From Paenibacillaceae bacterium (GTDB lineage Bacteria; Bacillota; Bacilli; Paenibacillales; Paenibacillaceae): a DNA stretch of 64,000 bases. The notes beneath the pieces are model-generated. The model saw nothing but the letters and a program-made list of their open reading frames with translations, was not told where the DNA came from and did no database searches. Positions 50,254 to 60,451 of this stretch are shown piece by piece. The DNA lies in NCBI GenBank assembly GCA_900766135.1, contig CAAFUF010000006.1, forward strand, positions 1 to 64,000, in the 5' to 3' direction. Within the stretch, counting starts at the first letter, position 1. Every line of letters begins with the position of its first letter. A program made the position numbers and the translations under genes.

Positions 50254-53200
50254 CTATTCTTTAAAGCAACCGACTTCATGAATCAGCTTTAGGGACTTGA
50301 TCTCGTAAGGATGAAAATCAAGGACAACTTCACCGCCATTCACGGGCGTCTCCTCTAGCTCTTCTTCCAATAGATTAACAATCGAAGCCTTGGCCACGGG
50401 AAACTTCCACTGCAGACGAATTTGCTCACGAGCGCCGGATGATTCGTAAAATCGCAAAATAATCCCGCTTCCGTCTTCTGCCATCTTCATCGTATCCAGG
50501 ATGACATTGTCGCTAAGCAGCTGTAAGAACGATCCTTCGCTTGGAAGAACTCCTGGCTGAATCTCAGCCGATTCGACAACCACCGGCTGATTTAACTCGA
50601 CTGCGGCATGTACGACCTTCGCCTCCCGCCAGTTCCCGCGATGCGGATATAACGAATAAGTAAACTCGTGAAAACCCAAATCCGCATGCTTATCCGGCCA
50701 TTTGGGGGAACGCAGCAAGGAGAGTCTCATGACACCCTCTTTAATGTCATACCCGTATTTACAATCGTTCAGAAGGCTTACGCCGTAGCCGCCCTCGGAT
50801 ATATCGGCCCACCGATGCCCGCACACCTCGTACTGGGCCTGATCCCAACTCGTATTATTCGTAGTGGAACGTTCCAGTGCACCGAACGGAATCTCATAAG
50901 TGGCTTTGGTAGAAATCAGATCCACCGGGAAGGCCACCTTCCATAATTTGTGATCCTCCTGCCAGTTCACCGAAGTCTTGAAGTCCACTCTTCGCATGCC
51001 TTTATGAAAGATGATTTCTTGTTCTATCGTAGACCGGCTCCAAGACCAGCGTAAACGCAGTACATCCCTGACGCATCCCCGTTCCATGACCTCGAAGGAT
51101 TCCAGCTTCGCCGTTCCGGCAGATTGTTTGTCATAACGAGGATCTATGTCCCATGCATCCCATTCCACAGGCCGGTCATGGAAAAACTGAAATTCGTTAG
51201 CTACCCTACCGGCTTCCAACAGTTCACGGTTTACTTCCTTATCCAGCCAACGAGTAATCTCTCCGCATTCGTTAAACTCCATTACATATTTATCCGTCTC
51301 CCACTGAAATAGCCGAGCGGTATCACGTTGCCTTGCATCCATTTGATTTTGCGTTAATTTGGGTGGCTCTGTACGCAGCCATACCGTAATATAACCGAAG
51401 GCTGGAACCGCAGGTAGTTCCACCAAAAGGCAGGATCCTTCCTCCGTCTCTATGCTCTGGGATTGCAAAAGCCTCCCTTGACCGTCAACCACCTTTCCTT
51501 CTGTTCCCGCTTCCAGAGGAAGCTTGATCAAGGCAGTTCGTTCCCAGCCAAGACTGTTGAAGACAATATAAGGGATGCCCTCTCCCTCAATCCGAATGGC
51601 GGATCTTAGGCTGTCGAGTCCACTTCTCAATACCGAGTGGCCGATTTGAGACACCTCGGCATACTCTTTAGAAGATGTCTCATACACCTCAGGAATGGAT
51701 GAGCCGGGAATGATATCATGGAACTGGTTTAGTAAAAGCAGCTTCCAACCTTGTTCCAAAGCAGGTTGGCACTCCCTATGGGCTGCAAATTCGTCACTCA
51801 TGCAAGCCGCCAAGCCGCTCCATATCTCCGCCTCCCGGTATAACAACTCCATCTTGCGGTTCATCTTTTTGTTCCTCGCCTGGGAGGTATACGTTCCGCG
51901 GTGGTATTCCAGGTACAGATCGCCATACCATTTCGGAAACAGATCCGCCGCCGCATCCAACCCGCGGAAATATTCCTCAGCTGTACTGAATTTGCCAACA
52001 GGCAATCCGGGAAGCCGAGCGGACCGTGCAACATACTCCACCATTTCTCGGGTGGCCCCGCCGCCCCCGTCTCCATGACCATAAAGCAACATTTCTTCGC
52101 TATGAACGTTTTTCTGGCGGAAGAACTCCCAATGCTCCTTGATATCCTTTGGAAGAGTATCCTCGCCCAATCCGTGATTGAGATAAGAAAGAATACTCGT
52201 TCCGTCTATGCCTACCCAATGAAAAACGTCGTACGGGAAATGATTGGTATCGCTCCAATTCAACTTGCTGGTCATAAAGTACTCTACTCCGGATAGCTTA
52301 AAGATTTGCGGCAGGGAAGCGCAATACCCGAAGGTGTCCGGCAACCATTCAATAAAAGAGCGTTTGCCGAACTCCTCCAAGTAAAATTTCTGTCCGTACA
52401 AAATTTGCCGCACTAAGGATTCACCACTAGGAATGTTCAGATCCGGCTCGACCCACATCCCGCCTACCAGCTCCCATCGTCCGCTGGCTACCTGTTGCTT
52501 TACACGTCCGTAGAGCTCGGGATCATGCTCTTTTACATAGGCGTATAATTGCGGTTGGCTCTGGGCGTAATGAAACCCAGGGAACTCTTCAATCAAACGG
52601 AGTACTGTTGAGAATGTACGGCTGCCTTTCCGCACGGTTTCCCTTACAGGCCATAGCCAAGCAATATCAATATGGGACTGGGCCACCATATGCATTACTC
52701 CTGCATTTGTACCTACCGAGTCCTCGCTGAGAGCAACGAGCAGCATTTCCTCAAGCTCCCTCACCTCTTCCGCGCCCGGAATCCCCGCCCGATCCGTCTC
52801 TACGTTTCCGGATAAATCCATAAAGGCATCATAAACGCGGTAAAGTGCCTTCATCAACCGGTTCTTCTCAAGGCTTCGTTCCGGCAGCAATACTGCCGAC
52901 CCTGCCGCCACGGTCATCGTATACAATAGACTTCGGATGGGCCGGTTAACTTGGACAAGCATGACGTTTAGAGCCGCTATCGGTTGTCTTCGCGGGCTGA
53001 ATTGTTGGTTCAAGTTGTCCTCGGGATTCGGTTCCGGATCCATCAATTCAATTTCCAATTCTGGATCGTGCCCAACCTTGCGCGGATCCATAGGAACAAA
53101 GCTATGATTGCTGTCCAAACCATGATAAGAATTACCATTGATTCGAAGCAATCCTTCCCCCCCGGATTCGATCACCAGACCAACATTCTCAGCTGGCCAC

Positions 53201-53415
53201 TCTGCAGGGATAACCACCTTTTTTCGCAGCAAATAGGTAGTTCCAGCCGTTCCAGCCAGCGCGTCTCCCAGATGCTCCACCGATATTTCCTCTTCCCAAT
53301 GGTATTTGCCGGGCAAGATATAACGTCCCCGCAGTATCTTCCATGCTGTCAGGGTTTGCAATGTCTTCCATTGCAGATCACTTAAATGGCGGATTAATCG
53401 TTCAATTCTATTCAT
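50254..53415 (-). CDS. GH38 alpha-mannosidase
   Basis: Retaining alpha-mannosidase of 1053 residues. The catalytic domain starts near residue 240 with MVAQSHIDIAWLWPVRETVR (zinc ligands His248, Asp250) and holds the nucleophile Asp360 in EWLPDTFGYCASLPQIFK; NQFHDIIPGSSI completes the zinc site. An N-terminal beta domain and a large C-terminal beta region follow the class of cytosolic bacterial enzymes. No signal peptide is seen, so it acts on imported oligosaccharide. GGAG lies seven bases before the ATG. It follows the second permease by 43 bp. Confidence 0.93.
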   Translation of the reverse strand: MNRIERLIRHLSDLQWKTLQTLTAWKILRGRYILPGKYHWEEEISVEHLGDALAGTAGTTYLLRKKVVIPAEWPAENVGLVIESGGEGLLRINGNSYHGLDSNHSFVPMDPRKVGHDPELEIELMDPEPNPEDNLNQQFSPRRQPIAALNVMLVQVNRPIRSLLYTMTVAAGSAVLLPERSLEKNRLMKALYRVYDAFMDLSGNVETDRAGIPGAEEVRELEEMLLVALSEDSVGTNAGVMHMVAQSHIDIAWLWPVRETVRKGSRTFSTVLRLIEEFPGFHYAQSQPQLYAYVKEHDPELYGRVKQQVASGRWELVGGMWVEPDLNIPSGESLVRQILYGQKFYLEEFGKRSFIEWLPDTFGYCASLPQIFKLSGVEYFMTSKLNWSDTNHFPYDVFHWVGIDGTSILSYLNHGLGEDTLPKDIKEHWEFFRQKNVHSEEMLLYGHGDGGGGATREMVEYVARSARLPGLPVGKFSTAEEYFRGLDAAADLFPKWYGDLYLEYHRGTYTSQARNKKMNRKMELLYREAEIWSGLAACMSDEFAAHRECQPALEQGWKLLLLNQFHDIIPGSSIPEVYETSSKEYAEVSQIGHSVLRSGLDSLRSAIRIEGEGIPYIVFNSLGWERTALIKLPLEAGTEGKVVDGQGRLLQSQSIETEEGSCLLVELPAVPAFGYITVWLRTEPPKLTQNQMDARQRDTARLFQWETDKYVMEFNECGEITRWLDKEVNRELLEAGRVANEFQFFHDRPVEWDAWDIDPRYDKQSAGTAKLESFEVMERGCVRDVLRLRWSWSRSTIEQEIIFHKGMRRVDFKTSVNWQEDHKLWKVAFPVDLISTKATYEIPFGALERSTTNNTSWDQAQYEVCGHRWADISEGGYGVSLLNDCKYGYDIKEGVMRLSLLRSPKWPDKHADLGFHEFTYSLYPHRGNWREAKVVHAAVELNQPVVVESAEIQPGVLPSEGSFLQLLSDNVILDTMKMAEDGSGIILRFYESSGAREQIRLQWKFPVAKASIVNLLEEELEETPVNGGEVVLDFHPYEIKSLKLIHEVGCFKE

Positions 53416-53458
53416 ATTTGGGCTCCATTCCCGGTGTACAGCGATTGCTGCATCATAC

Positions 53459-54370
53459 TTATTCTTTTAATGAACCTACGGTTAGTCCCTGGATGAAAAA
53501 ACGTTGGAAAAACGGATAGGCCAACACGATTGGCCCCGTGGCCAGCACAACCATGGCCATGCGCGAGGTTTCCTGAGGCAGGCTCGCAGCTACATCTCCC
53601 AATCCGCTGGTATTCGCATTCTGCAGAATGAAAGCCATACTGCTCTCAATCCGCATCAGCATGGATTGCAATGGAACCAGGTCCGGATTGTCTATATACA
53701 GAAGGGCATTAAACCAGTCGTTCCAATAACCGAGCGTGCAGAATAACCCAATCGTAGCCAGGCCCGGCAAAGAAAGGGGCAGCACAATTCTGCTGAAAAT
53801 CTGAAACTCGCTCGCACCATCGATTTTTCCCGATTCAATAATTCCATCCGGAAGACCCTTAAAGAAAGTACGCATGATCATAATATAGAAGGCATTCATC
53901 GCCATCGGTAGGATAAGTGCCCATATCGTATCCTTCAAATGAAGCACCTGGGTGACCACGATAAAGGTAGGAACGAGTCCGCCGTTGAACAGCATGGTGA
54001 ATAGCGCTAAAAATGAAAAAAAACTGCGATATTTAAAGCTTGACCGGGAAATGCCATAAGCATATAAGGCAATAACCAAAAGGCTAATCAATGTCCCCAC
54101 CACCGTTACGGTAATGGTGACTCCATAGGAACGCAAAAGCTGAGAGCCGTTCTGAAACAGATACTCATAAGCGAAAGTGCTCCATTTTTCAGGAATCAGG
54201 CGGTATCCATGATAAGCCAGGCTTTTCTCATCCGTAAAAGAGAGAATCACAACAAAAGCAAACGGAAAAATACAAATCAAGGAAAATAGGGCGACGATAA
54301 CATTAATAATCAGATTCGAAAGCGGGGAGAGACTATGAATATCCCGATTTTTCTTGGACTTGCCAGCCAC
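53459..54370 (-). CDS. Carbohydrate ABC transporter permease (YtcP/LplC-like)
   Basis: 303 residues with six spans, the MalG-like partner of the importer. The cytoplasmic EAA loop is ESGKIDGASEFQIFSRIVLP, which contacts the ATPase. ALFTMLFNGGLVPTFIVVTQ is typical of the YtcP/LplC subgroup that handles complex saccharides. GTG at 54370 follows GGGAGG by seven bases. It lies 26 bp after the first permease gene. Confidence 0.92.
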   Translation of the reverse strand: MAGKSKKNRDIHSLSPLSNLIINVIVALFSLICIFPFAFVVILSFTDEKSLAYHGYRLIPEKWSTFAYEYLFQNGSQLLRSYGVTITVTVVGTLISLLVIALYAYGISRSSFKYRSFFSFLALFTMLFNGGLVPTFIVVTQVLHLKDTIWALILPMAMNAFYIMIMRTFFKGLPDGIIESGKIDGASEFQIFSRIVLPLSLPGLATIGLFCTLGYWNDWFNALLYIDNPDLVPLQSMLMRIESSMAFILQNANTSGLGDVAASLPQETSRMAMVVLATGPIVLAYPFFQRFFIQGLTVGSLKE

Positions 54371-54396
54371 AAGTTTTCCTCCCTTCAATAATTCTG

Positions 54397-55335
54397 CTAG
54401 AACAATGAACTGTCCTTATCCAGTTTTCGAACGGTGTAATTTGAAGTGATGACCAGAATAAACCCGACGATGGATTGATAAAAACCTGCTGCCGTAGCCA
54501 TTCCCATTTCTCCGGTAGCATTCAGCCCCCGATACACATAGGTATCGATGACATTCGTCATTGAATACAGTGCCCCCGAGTTGCGCGGTACATTGTAAAA
54601 CAAACCAAAGTCCGCATAAAAAATTCTTCCGATCGCCAATAATGTCATGATGATGATCAGCGGCTTTAAGAGGGGAATCGTAATACTGCGAATCTGCCTC
54701 CATTTGCCGGCCCCATCAATCATGGCGGCTTCATATAATGAACGGTCAAATCCAGTAATGGCTGCCAAATAGACCACACTGTTATAACCTATGCTCTTCC
54801 AAAGGTTCGTCAAAATGAGAATGAAAGGCCAGTATTCGGGAGTCGTGTACCAAGATATCTCTTGCACGCCGAAACCACCCAACACATGGTTAAGCAAGCC
54901 TTTATCCATATTCAAGAAGCTGTAAACAAAAAAACCGACGATCACAAAGGACATAAAATGAGGAAGAAACATTCCCGTCTGATACAGCTTGGATAAGCGT
55001 TTGTTCACAATCTCCGATAACAGGATCGCCATAGCTACGGCAGCCAATGTGCCCAATATAATAAACGCCAGATTGTAAAGCAGCGTATTGCGGGTAATGA
55101 TATAGGCATCATTGGTTCCAAAAAGAAAGGTAAAGTTTCTAATGCCCACCCATTCGCTGCTGAAGAAGCTGGACATAAATCCTTCACCGTTATACCGGTA
55201 CTGCTTGAAGGCAAGCAACGTCCCCCCCATCGGCAAATAGGAAAATAGGAAGAAGCCGATGGCTCCCGGCAGAACCATAAGCAAAATAGGCAAATTTTTG
55301 TGGAAATCTTTAAAAAAATGGCGAATTGCGTGCAT
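54397..55335 (-). CDS. Carbohydrate ABC transporter permease (LplB/YteP-like)
   Basis: 312 residues, six spans, the MalF-like partner. The EAA loop reads LYEAAMIDGAGKWRQIRSIT and IPLLKPLIII. SYLPMGGTLLAFKQYRY and LWKSIGYNSVVYLAAI mark the LplB/YteP subgroup. AGGAGG lies six bases before the ATG. A strong intercistronic hairpin separates it from the binding-protein gene. No ATP-binding subunit is encoded in the window; a shared MsmX-type ATPase probably serves. Confidence 0.93.
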   Translation of the reverse strand: MHAIRHFFKDFHKNLPILLMVLPGAIGFFLFSYLPMGGTLLAFKQYRYNGEGFMSSFFSSEWVGIRNFTFLFGTNDAYIITRNTLLYNLAFIILGTLAAVAMAILLSEIVNKRLSKLYQTGMFLPHFMSFVIVGFFVYSFLNMDKGLLNHVLGGFGVQEISWYTTPEYWPFILILTNLWKSIGYNSVVYLAAITGFDRSLYEAAMIDGAGKWRQIRSITIPLLKPLIIIMTLLAIGRIFYADFGLFYNVPRNSGALYSMTNVIDTYVYRGLNATGEMGMATAAGFYQSIVGFILVITSNYTVRKLDKDSSLF

Positions 55336-55374
55336 TTTATTCCTCCTACCCAGATGATATTTCCTTGTTTAGGA

Positions 55375-55409
55375 GTGAACCAGACTGGGATAATCCCAGC
55401 CTGGTTCAC
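55375..55409 (-). other. Intercistronic stem-loop between binding protein and permease
   Basis: GTGAACCAG-x-CTGGGA pairs with TCCCAG-x-CTGGTTCAC around a three-base loop, a 16-pair stem with one mismatch. It is not followed by a T-run, so it should not terminate. Such stems often keep the binding-protein message more abundant than the permease part. Confidence 0.65.
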
Positions 55410-55429
55410 TTGTTTTCGCTTCCGGCTAT

Positions 55430-56917
55430 TTATTTCTGCGCCGCACGCCATTCATCCAGCTGTTTCTGAGCTTCCTCGATGATCTTATCCAATCCGGCTG
55501 CTTTTAACTGCTCAATTGCTTTTGGCAGATATTTGTCGGGATCTACGGAGCCCGTCATCAACGGTGCCCAAAATTGATCCTTTGCATTATTCAATGCGGC
55601 CAACTCTGGCAACACATCAGAGGCGTCAAAATTAAAGCCCAAGAGCGGAGCGGGTACTCCTTCTTCATTAAATTTACGGAAGCCCTCCCATTTATCCGCA
55701 GGATCTCCCTCAGCCAAATAATTCAGCATCATGTTCCCGATTGCAAACGACGGCATATCGTAATCTTTGGCCTTGTCCAGATTTCTGGCAACATTGTCGC
55801 CGACCTTCTCATAGTGCACTCCCTCAATGCCGGAATCTACCAGATTGCGCAGGTACGCATCGGTGTTCAGCAGATTAAGGAACTTCATGGCTTCGACCGG
55901 ATGCTTGGAATTCGCGGATATCGCCTGCAGAGAGCCCATCACCGACCAGTTGTAAATGATAGGATCCGTCGCCGGTGTGGAGATAACGGGATAACCGAGC
56001 GAAGCAGTCCACAGATTATCAGCAAACGGTTGAGTCGTTGGACGGTCTACAAACCAGTTGCCTGTTTTGGTTAAGTCTGAAGTTTCTGTCGTTGTCGCTA
56101 CCTCAGGATCGATATATCCTGCCTGATAGTATTTGCGCATGGTCTTCAGGGATTCCTTCAGCTCAGGAGTTTCCAGAATACTAACAACTTTAAAGTCACT
56201 CGTGTCCAGCTTCACTGCCATTGGAAGGCCTTGGATGATGTAATCGTACGGAAGATTAGGAATATAGTTTCGGTCGATCATGAACGGAACAACACCGGGC
56301 TCGTTCTCTTTAATCGTTTTCAAGAGCGGCTCCAGGCTTTCCAAGCTTCTTACCCCCGAGATATCCAGGTTGTACTTATCAAGCCACTGCTTATTGAAGC
56401 GCCAGACGTCTTGGGCAGGAAGTTCTTTATTGGCAGGAATCCCATAGTTCTTCCCGTCCACCTTGGATCCTTCCAAAAAGGCGGGATCCAGCGTATCCTT
56501 GATGCCTTGTCCATATTTATCCAGAAGATCATTCAATTCCATAAAGGCGCCTTTTCTTGCGTTCTGCACATAGTCAAAGCCCCAGGAAGCCGTAAATAAA
56601 ATATCCATGGGCTCGCCGGATTGTGTTAAAACCTGCATTTTCTGCGTGTAATCGCCAAAGTCGATTTGCTTCATCTTTACGGTGACCCCGATCTTCTCCG
56701 AAGTATATTTGCTCACTTCAGCCATGACCATATCCGTATCTTTCTGAGGTGTTCCGATGTTGTACCAAATCAATTCCACCGGTTTTTGATTCTCGGCCGC
56801 ATTGCTGTGGGTACCTTCAGCCCCCTTCTCTTTGTTGGTCCCACCGCAGGCGGATAAAATTGCAGTACATGCCAGCACGAGTACTAGAAGCAGAGATAGT
56901 CTTGATCTTTTTGTCAT
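55430..56917 (-). CDS. Extracellular solute-binding lipoprotein
   Basis: 495 residues. A signal peptide ends in the lipobox ILSACGG with lipidated Cys24, so the protein is anchored outside the membrane. The mature part belongs to family 1 solute-binding proteins of the large LplA/YtcQ-like class (VELIWYNIGTPQKDTDMVMA, GEPMDILFTASWGFDYVQNA), and its C-terminal region resembles DUF3502. GGGAGG precedes the ATG with a long spacer. It is the first gene of the operon and has a cre-like site upstream. Likely ligands are oligosaccharides; a mannoside is inferred from the GH38 neighbour. Confidence 0.92.
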   Translation of the reverse strand: MTKRSRLSLLLVLVLACTAILSACGGTNKEKGAEGTHSNAAENQKPVELIWYNIGTPQKDTDMVMAEVSKYTSEKIGVTVKMKQIDFGDYTQKMQVLTQSGEPMDILFTASWGFDYVQNARKGAFMELNDLLDKYGQGIKDTLDPAFLEGSKVDGKNYGIPANKELPAQDVWRFNKQWLDKYNLDISGVRSLESLEPLLKTIKENEPGVVPFMIDRNYIPNLPYDYIIQGLPMAVKLDTSDFKVVSILETPELKESLKTMRKYYQAGYIDPEVATTTETSDLTKTGNWFVDRPTTQPFADNLWTASLGYPVISTPATDPIIYNWSVMGSLQAISANSKHPVEAMKFLNLLNTDAYLRNLVDSGIEGVHYEKVGDNVARNLDKAKDYDMPSFAIGNMMLNYLAEGDPADKWEGFRKFNEEGVPAPLLGFNFDASDVLPELAALNNAKDQFWAPLMTGSVDPDKYLPKAIEQLKAAGLDKIIEEAQKQLDEWRAAQK

Positions 56918-56941
56918 TCCTGATTAAACCTCCCTTTGATT

Positions 56942-56955
56942 TGAAACCGCTTTAT
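56942..56955. promoter_or_regulatory. Candidate cre (CcpA) site before the binding-protein gene
   Basis: tgaaaccgctttat matches TGWAANCGNTNWCA at 12 of 14 positions. It lies 25 bp upstream of the lipoprotein start, where bound CcpA would block transcription. The adjacent TAGAAT on the minus strand may be the -10 box, but no convincing -35 was found. Confidence 0.5.
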
Positions 56956-57070
56956 TGTTACATCTTCAGGCTATCAAATGTCCGACGATTCTAACAGAAT
57001 ACAAAACCAAGATACCTTAACCAAACTAAAGAAAGGTAGGAATAACCCTCTCGGCCCTTCATGACTTCAT

Positions 57071-57106
57071 AAAAAAAACGCCGTTAAACATTGCGATAAC
57101 GGCGTT
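57071..57106. terminator. Bidirectional terminator after the response regulator
   Basis: AAAACGCCGTTA and TAACGGCGTTTT form a 12-base stem with a loop of about nine bases. Both strands end in runs of T. It lies 18 bp after the yesN-type stop at 57125 and separates the regulators from the transport operon. Confidence 0.9.
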
Positions 57107-57124
57107 TTTTACTCACATAAGTCT

Positions 57125-58651
57125 TTATACAAGGGATTTGTACTCCATTGGCGAAACCCCGACATATTTTCGAAACTGCCTGTAGAAATAAGCTGCCTCC
57201 CAATAACCTACTTCGCGAGCTACTTGATTGACCTTCAGATTCGTTTCGCGCAGTAACCTCTTCGCCTGGTCGATTCGATAGCGGTTCACATACTCGGCGA
57301 AGCTCGCGCCAGTCTCTTTGCGGAACAGTTGACCCAAGTAGACCGGATGAGTGTGAAATCGATCTCCCAGCTGCATGAGCGTCCAATTCTCGGTATACGC
57401 CTCTTTCACCAACCTTAAGACTTGCTGGATCACTGGACTGTAATTGGCGGCCTGTAACGTATTAACCGACATTTGCGCGATTTCTCCAAGTATCTCCATC
57501 AACCCAGCCCATTCTACGGTGTTATGGAGCAGGTCTAGGTGATCCGAAAATTTCTCCTCTAGCGCCGGATCCGCAGGCCTTATTTCTTCCACCGCCAACT
57601 TTAGGCGGAGCATAACCTCGGCTGCGATTCGCCATAGATACTTCGGAGTCATGCCTTCTTGCCCCTGCAGCTTGGCAAAGTCTGCTTGTATCGCTTCATT
57701 AAGTCCTGCAGCGTTTCGGGCATGAAGCTGTTGAATATACTGCTCCCAGCGGATGCTGCTTTCCGAACGGATCAACACTTTGGACATGTTAACTGGTTCA
57801 TATTGGAAAATGGTTTCCTTCGGGAACAACAAGAAATAGTCCAAAGCCTGCTTGGCCTCGTCGTAACTCAGAGAATCGGAGCCCTCCGTGGCCTCGACTC
57901 GACCAAGGCCAATGCGAATGCCATTTCGTTCCTCATGCCCCATTCTCGAGCACAACTCTTGTAAAAAGCCTTGGGCATACTCGCTCAGCCCCTCTTCATT
58001 GTCCGACTGGAACACGATCGTAACATCCCCGTCAAGATCACGATAGACAAGCAGGCCTTGGTTGTTCGCATCATTATCCAATTCATCAAAAACCCGGTCC
58101 GCATAGTCTCCCTTTCTGATAACCGCCGCCAATCGGTATTGGCGGATAGGCCCGAGCTGAAGCAGCTTACAGCGCTCCCTCCATTCGGACGCTGCAATCT
58201 GCCTGGTCATCCAGCGGTGAAGGGTGTTATTTCGGATGATGTACACATCCTTTGAATAATCATAGCTAGGCCTTGAGGATTCAAGCTTGTCCAGGAGCGT
58301 GATCAACGTATGCGTGAGTTCAGAAACATTTACCGGCTTTAACAGATAATTCTCAATGCCTAGAGTCATCCCTTCCTTGAGATAGTCGAATTCATTATAA
58401 CCACTCAAGATAATAACTTTAAGCTCGTTATCGATTTGCCGTGCCTTGCGGATTAACTCCAGCCCGTTCATGCCTGGCATGGAGATATCCGTTATTAGAA
58501 CATCCACCTGGGTGTCGGCAAGCAACTCAAGGGCATTTCTCCCTCCCTTAGCCATACCCACGATTTCCAGTCCCAAGGCTCCCCAATCAATTAAACTGCT
58601 TAGACCCTCAAGTATATATTTCTCATCATCCACAAGTAGAACCTTGTACAC
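57125..58651 (-). CDS. AraC-type response regulator (YesN-like)
   Basis: 508 residues. An N-terminal receiver domain has MYKVLLVDDEKYILEGL, phosphoacceptor Asp55 in LITDISMPG and the conserved lysine in ENYLLKPVN. A long middle region separates it from the C-terminal AraC HTH pair: LMQLGDRFHTHPVYLGQLFR and VNQVAREVGYWEAAYFYRQF. Start is GTG, one codon after the kinase stop with GGGGGA upstream. Together with the kinase it should activate the adjacent sugar operon. Confidence 0.94.
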   Translation of the reverse strand: MYKVLLVDDEKYILEGLSSLIDWGALGLEIVGMAKGGRNALELLADTQVDVLITDISMPGMNGLELIRKARQIDNELKVIILSGYNEFDYLKEGMTLGIENYLLKPVNVSELTHTLITLLDKLESSRPSYDYSKDVYIIRNNTLHRWMTRQIAASEWRERCKLLQLGPIRQYRLAAVIRKGDYADRVFDELDNDANNQGLLVYRDLDGDVTIVFQSDNEEGLSEYAQGFLQELCSRMGHEERNGIRIGLGRVEATEGSDSLSYDEAKQALDYFLLFPKETIFQYEPVNMSKVLIRSESSIRWEQYIQQLHARNAAGLNEAIQADFAKLQGQEGMTPKYLWRIAAEVMLRLKLAVEEIRPADPALEEKFSDHLDLLHNTVEWAGLMEILGEIAQMSVNTLQAANYSPVIQQVLRLVKEAYTENWTLMQLGDRFHTHPVYLGQLFRKETGASFAEYVNRYRIDQAKRLLRETNLKVNQVAREVGYWEAAYFYRQFRKYVGVSPMEYKSLV

Positions 58652-60451
58652 CTATAAATCCCCCTTCGCATAAGGCATACGTATCGTAACCGTTGTCCCT
58701 TCCCCAAGCCTGCTGCCTAATTCCAAAGTACATTCATCACCATATAGATAAACCAGGCGATGGTAAACACTACGAAGTCCGAAGGATTTGTTACCTGATT
58801 GAGGTTGTGTCAATGAATTACGGATAGCAGCCAACTTCTCCTCCCCCATCCCCATTCCGTTGTCTCGAACCATGAGATGTACGTACTCGCCTATCAGCTC
58901 ACTGCTCACCTCAATTCGGTTTGGGATATCGTCGTCGCGCAAACCGTGAACAATGAAGTTCTCAATGACAACCTGCAGGGACAACTTTACAATACAATGA
59001 TCTGCCGTACGTGGGTCCAGCCGGATCTCATAGCTGAAATTATCCTGATAGCGGGACTTGAACAATTCCAAATACAGCCTGCAGTTCTCCAGCTCCTGCT
59101 GAAGGCTTACAAACATTTCTTCCTCTACCAAGTTACGAAATAAATTAGCCAGATTGTAAACCATATCCCCGACTTCCGTCACTCCCAGCGAAACGGCTCT
59201 CATTCTGATCACCTCAAGCGTGTTGAACAAGAAGTGCGGATTCACGCGAGCTTGAAGCGCTGTCATTTCTGCCCTGCTTTGCTCTGCCTCGGCTTTGTAG
59301 CTACGGTTAATATGGTGGGTAAGTTTATTGAGCATCTGATTGAAGCTGTCTGCGATCAGCCCCAATTCATCCTTCCGTTGAATGGGAATGCGAACACTCA
59401 ACTCACCGGTTTCAACGCTGCGCATGGAGCGGATAATCAGGTGCATTTGCTTAATATAATTCATCACGAACCCAAACGGGAGCAATATAATAACAAGTAT
59501 GCATAACGTACTTAAAACCATGATCGTTCTCCGAATATCCACTAATTCGGCAACAATTTCATCCTTGGGAACGACACTGAGCACAATGTAACCGTTATTA
59601 TTTTGGACAGCGCTAATCCATGTATTTTCCTTCAGGATGGCTGAACCATTATAAGATAGAACTTGATCTCCATAGGGGAAAGGCTTGTTATAATATAGGC
59701 CGGATTGATCATAAATGACCTGTCCCTTCGGCGTAAGCACCATAAGATTGCCTTTAAGCTTGTCCTCGTAGGGGGCTATTGCCGAACCGATCTGGTTCGA
59801 ATCATAGTACACCAGCAGATGCCCCACCGTTTTAAGATTATACCTGTTGGTGATGTTCGTACGCGCAGTATACATCCGCTCCTGGTTCTTATCTACGAGT
59901 TTCTCAACCCATAGATTAGGGGCAGCTATCCTTGCGGTCTCGTTAATGATGGCTCCCGGCACATAGGATTTCTCCGGATTAACACGATATGACTTCAAGC
60001 GCCCATGCCAGAAATCGTATACTTGCTGGCTATCCTCGCCATACAGTATTAATTCTTTAATTGCTGGATTGCTATCCATTTTCCTTACAAAGAAGCTTGC
60101 CGCATCCCAGTAGGATGCACCAGACCCGGCGAGTTTCTCCAATCTGTAGTTCACATATTCGTTGTAATTATGCATGAGAAAAAAAGACACATTATCCGCT
60201 AGTGCAGATTGACTGTAGATTTCGTTAGTGATCTGCTCCACATAGTCAACATTTTTCTGAACGTAGTCATTAATACTGTCCAAGGCTCTGTGCTGAATTT
60301 CCATCTGCCCCTGGACGGCCGAATCCAGCATACTCCGAAAGATCGCTTGCGCAATTCCTATCACCGTAACTATGGCTATCAGACTGTATATAATGACCAT
60401 CTTTGAGAGCGTCTTGTCTTTAACAAAGGTATGGTACCAGGTATTCAACAA
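58652..60451 (-). CDS. Sensor histidine kinase (YesM-like)
   Basis: 599 residues. Two spans (near residues 18-38 and 300-320) flank a large extracytoplasmic sensor domain, probably dCache-like. A HAMP domain follows (IIRSMRSVETGELSVRIPIQ), then the His_kinase domain with phosphoacceptor in ARVNPHFLFNTLEVIRM, and the ATPase domain with VIENFIVHG and VRDNGMGMGEEKL. The TTG start has AGGAGG eight bases upstream. It abuts the response regulator without a gap. The ligand may be the sugar-loaded binding protein or the sugar itself. Confidence 0.94.
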   Translation of the reverse strand: MLNTWYHTFVKDKTLSKMVIIYSLIAIVTVIGIAQAIFRSMLDSAVQGQMEIQHRALDSINDYVQKNVDYVEQITNEIYSQSALADNVSFFLMHNYNEYVNYRLEKLAGSGASYWDAASFFVRKMDSNPAIKELILYGEDSQQVYDFWHGRLKSYRVNPEKSYVPGAIINETARIAAPNLWVEKLVDKNQERMYTARTNITNRYNLKTVGHLLVYYDSNQIGSAIAPYEDKLKGNLMVLTPKGQVIYDQSGLYYNKPFPYGDQVLSYNGSAILKENTWISAVQNNNGYIVLSVVPKDEIVAELVDIRRTIMVLSTLCILVIILLPFGFVMNYIKQMHLIIRSMRSVETGELSVRIPIQRKDELGLIADSFNQMLNKLTHHINRSYKAEAEQSRAEMTALQARVNPHFLFNTLEVIRMRAVSLGVTEVGDMVYNLANLFRNLVEEEMFVSLQQELENCRLYLELFKSRYQDNFSYEIRLDPRTADHCIVKLSLQVVIENFIVHGLRDDDIPNRIEVSSELIGEYVHLMVRDNGMGMGEEKLAAIRNSLTQPQSGNKSFGLRSVYHRLVYLYGDECTLELGSRLGEGTTVTIRMPYAKGDL

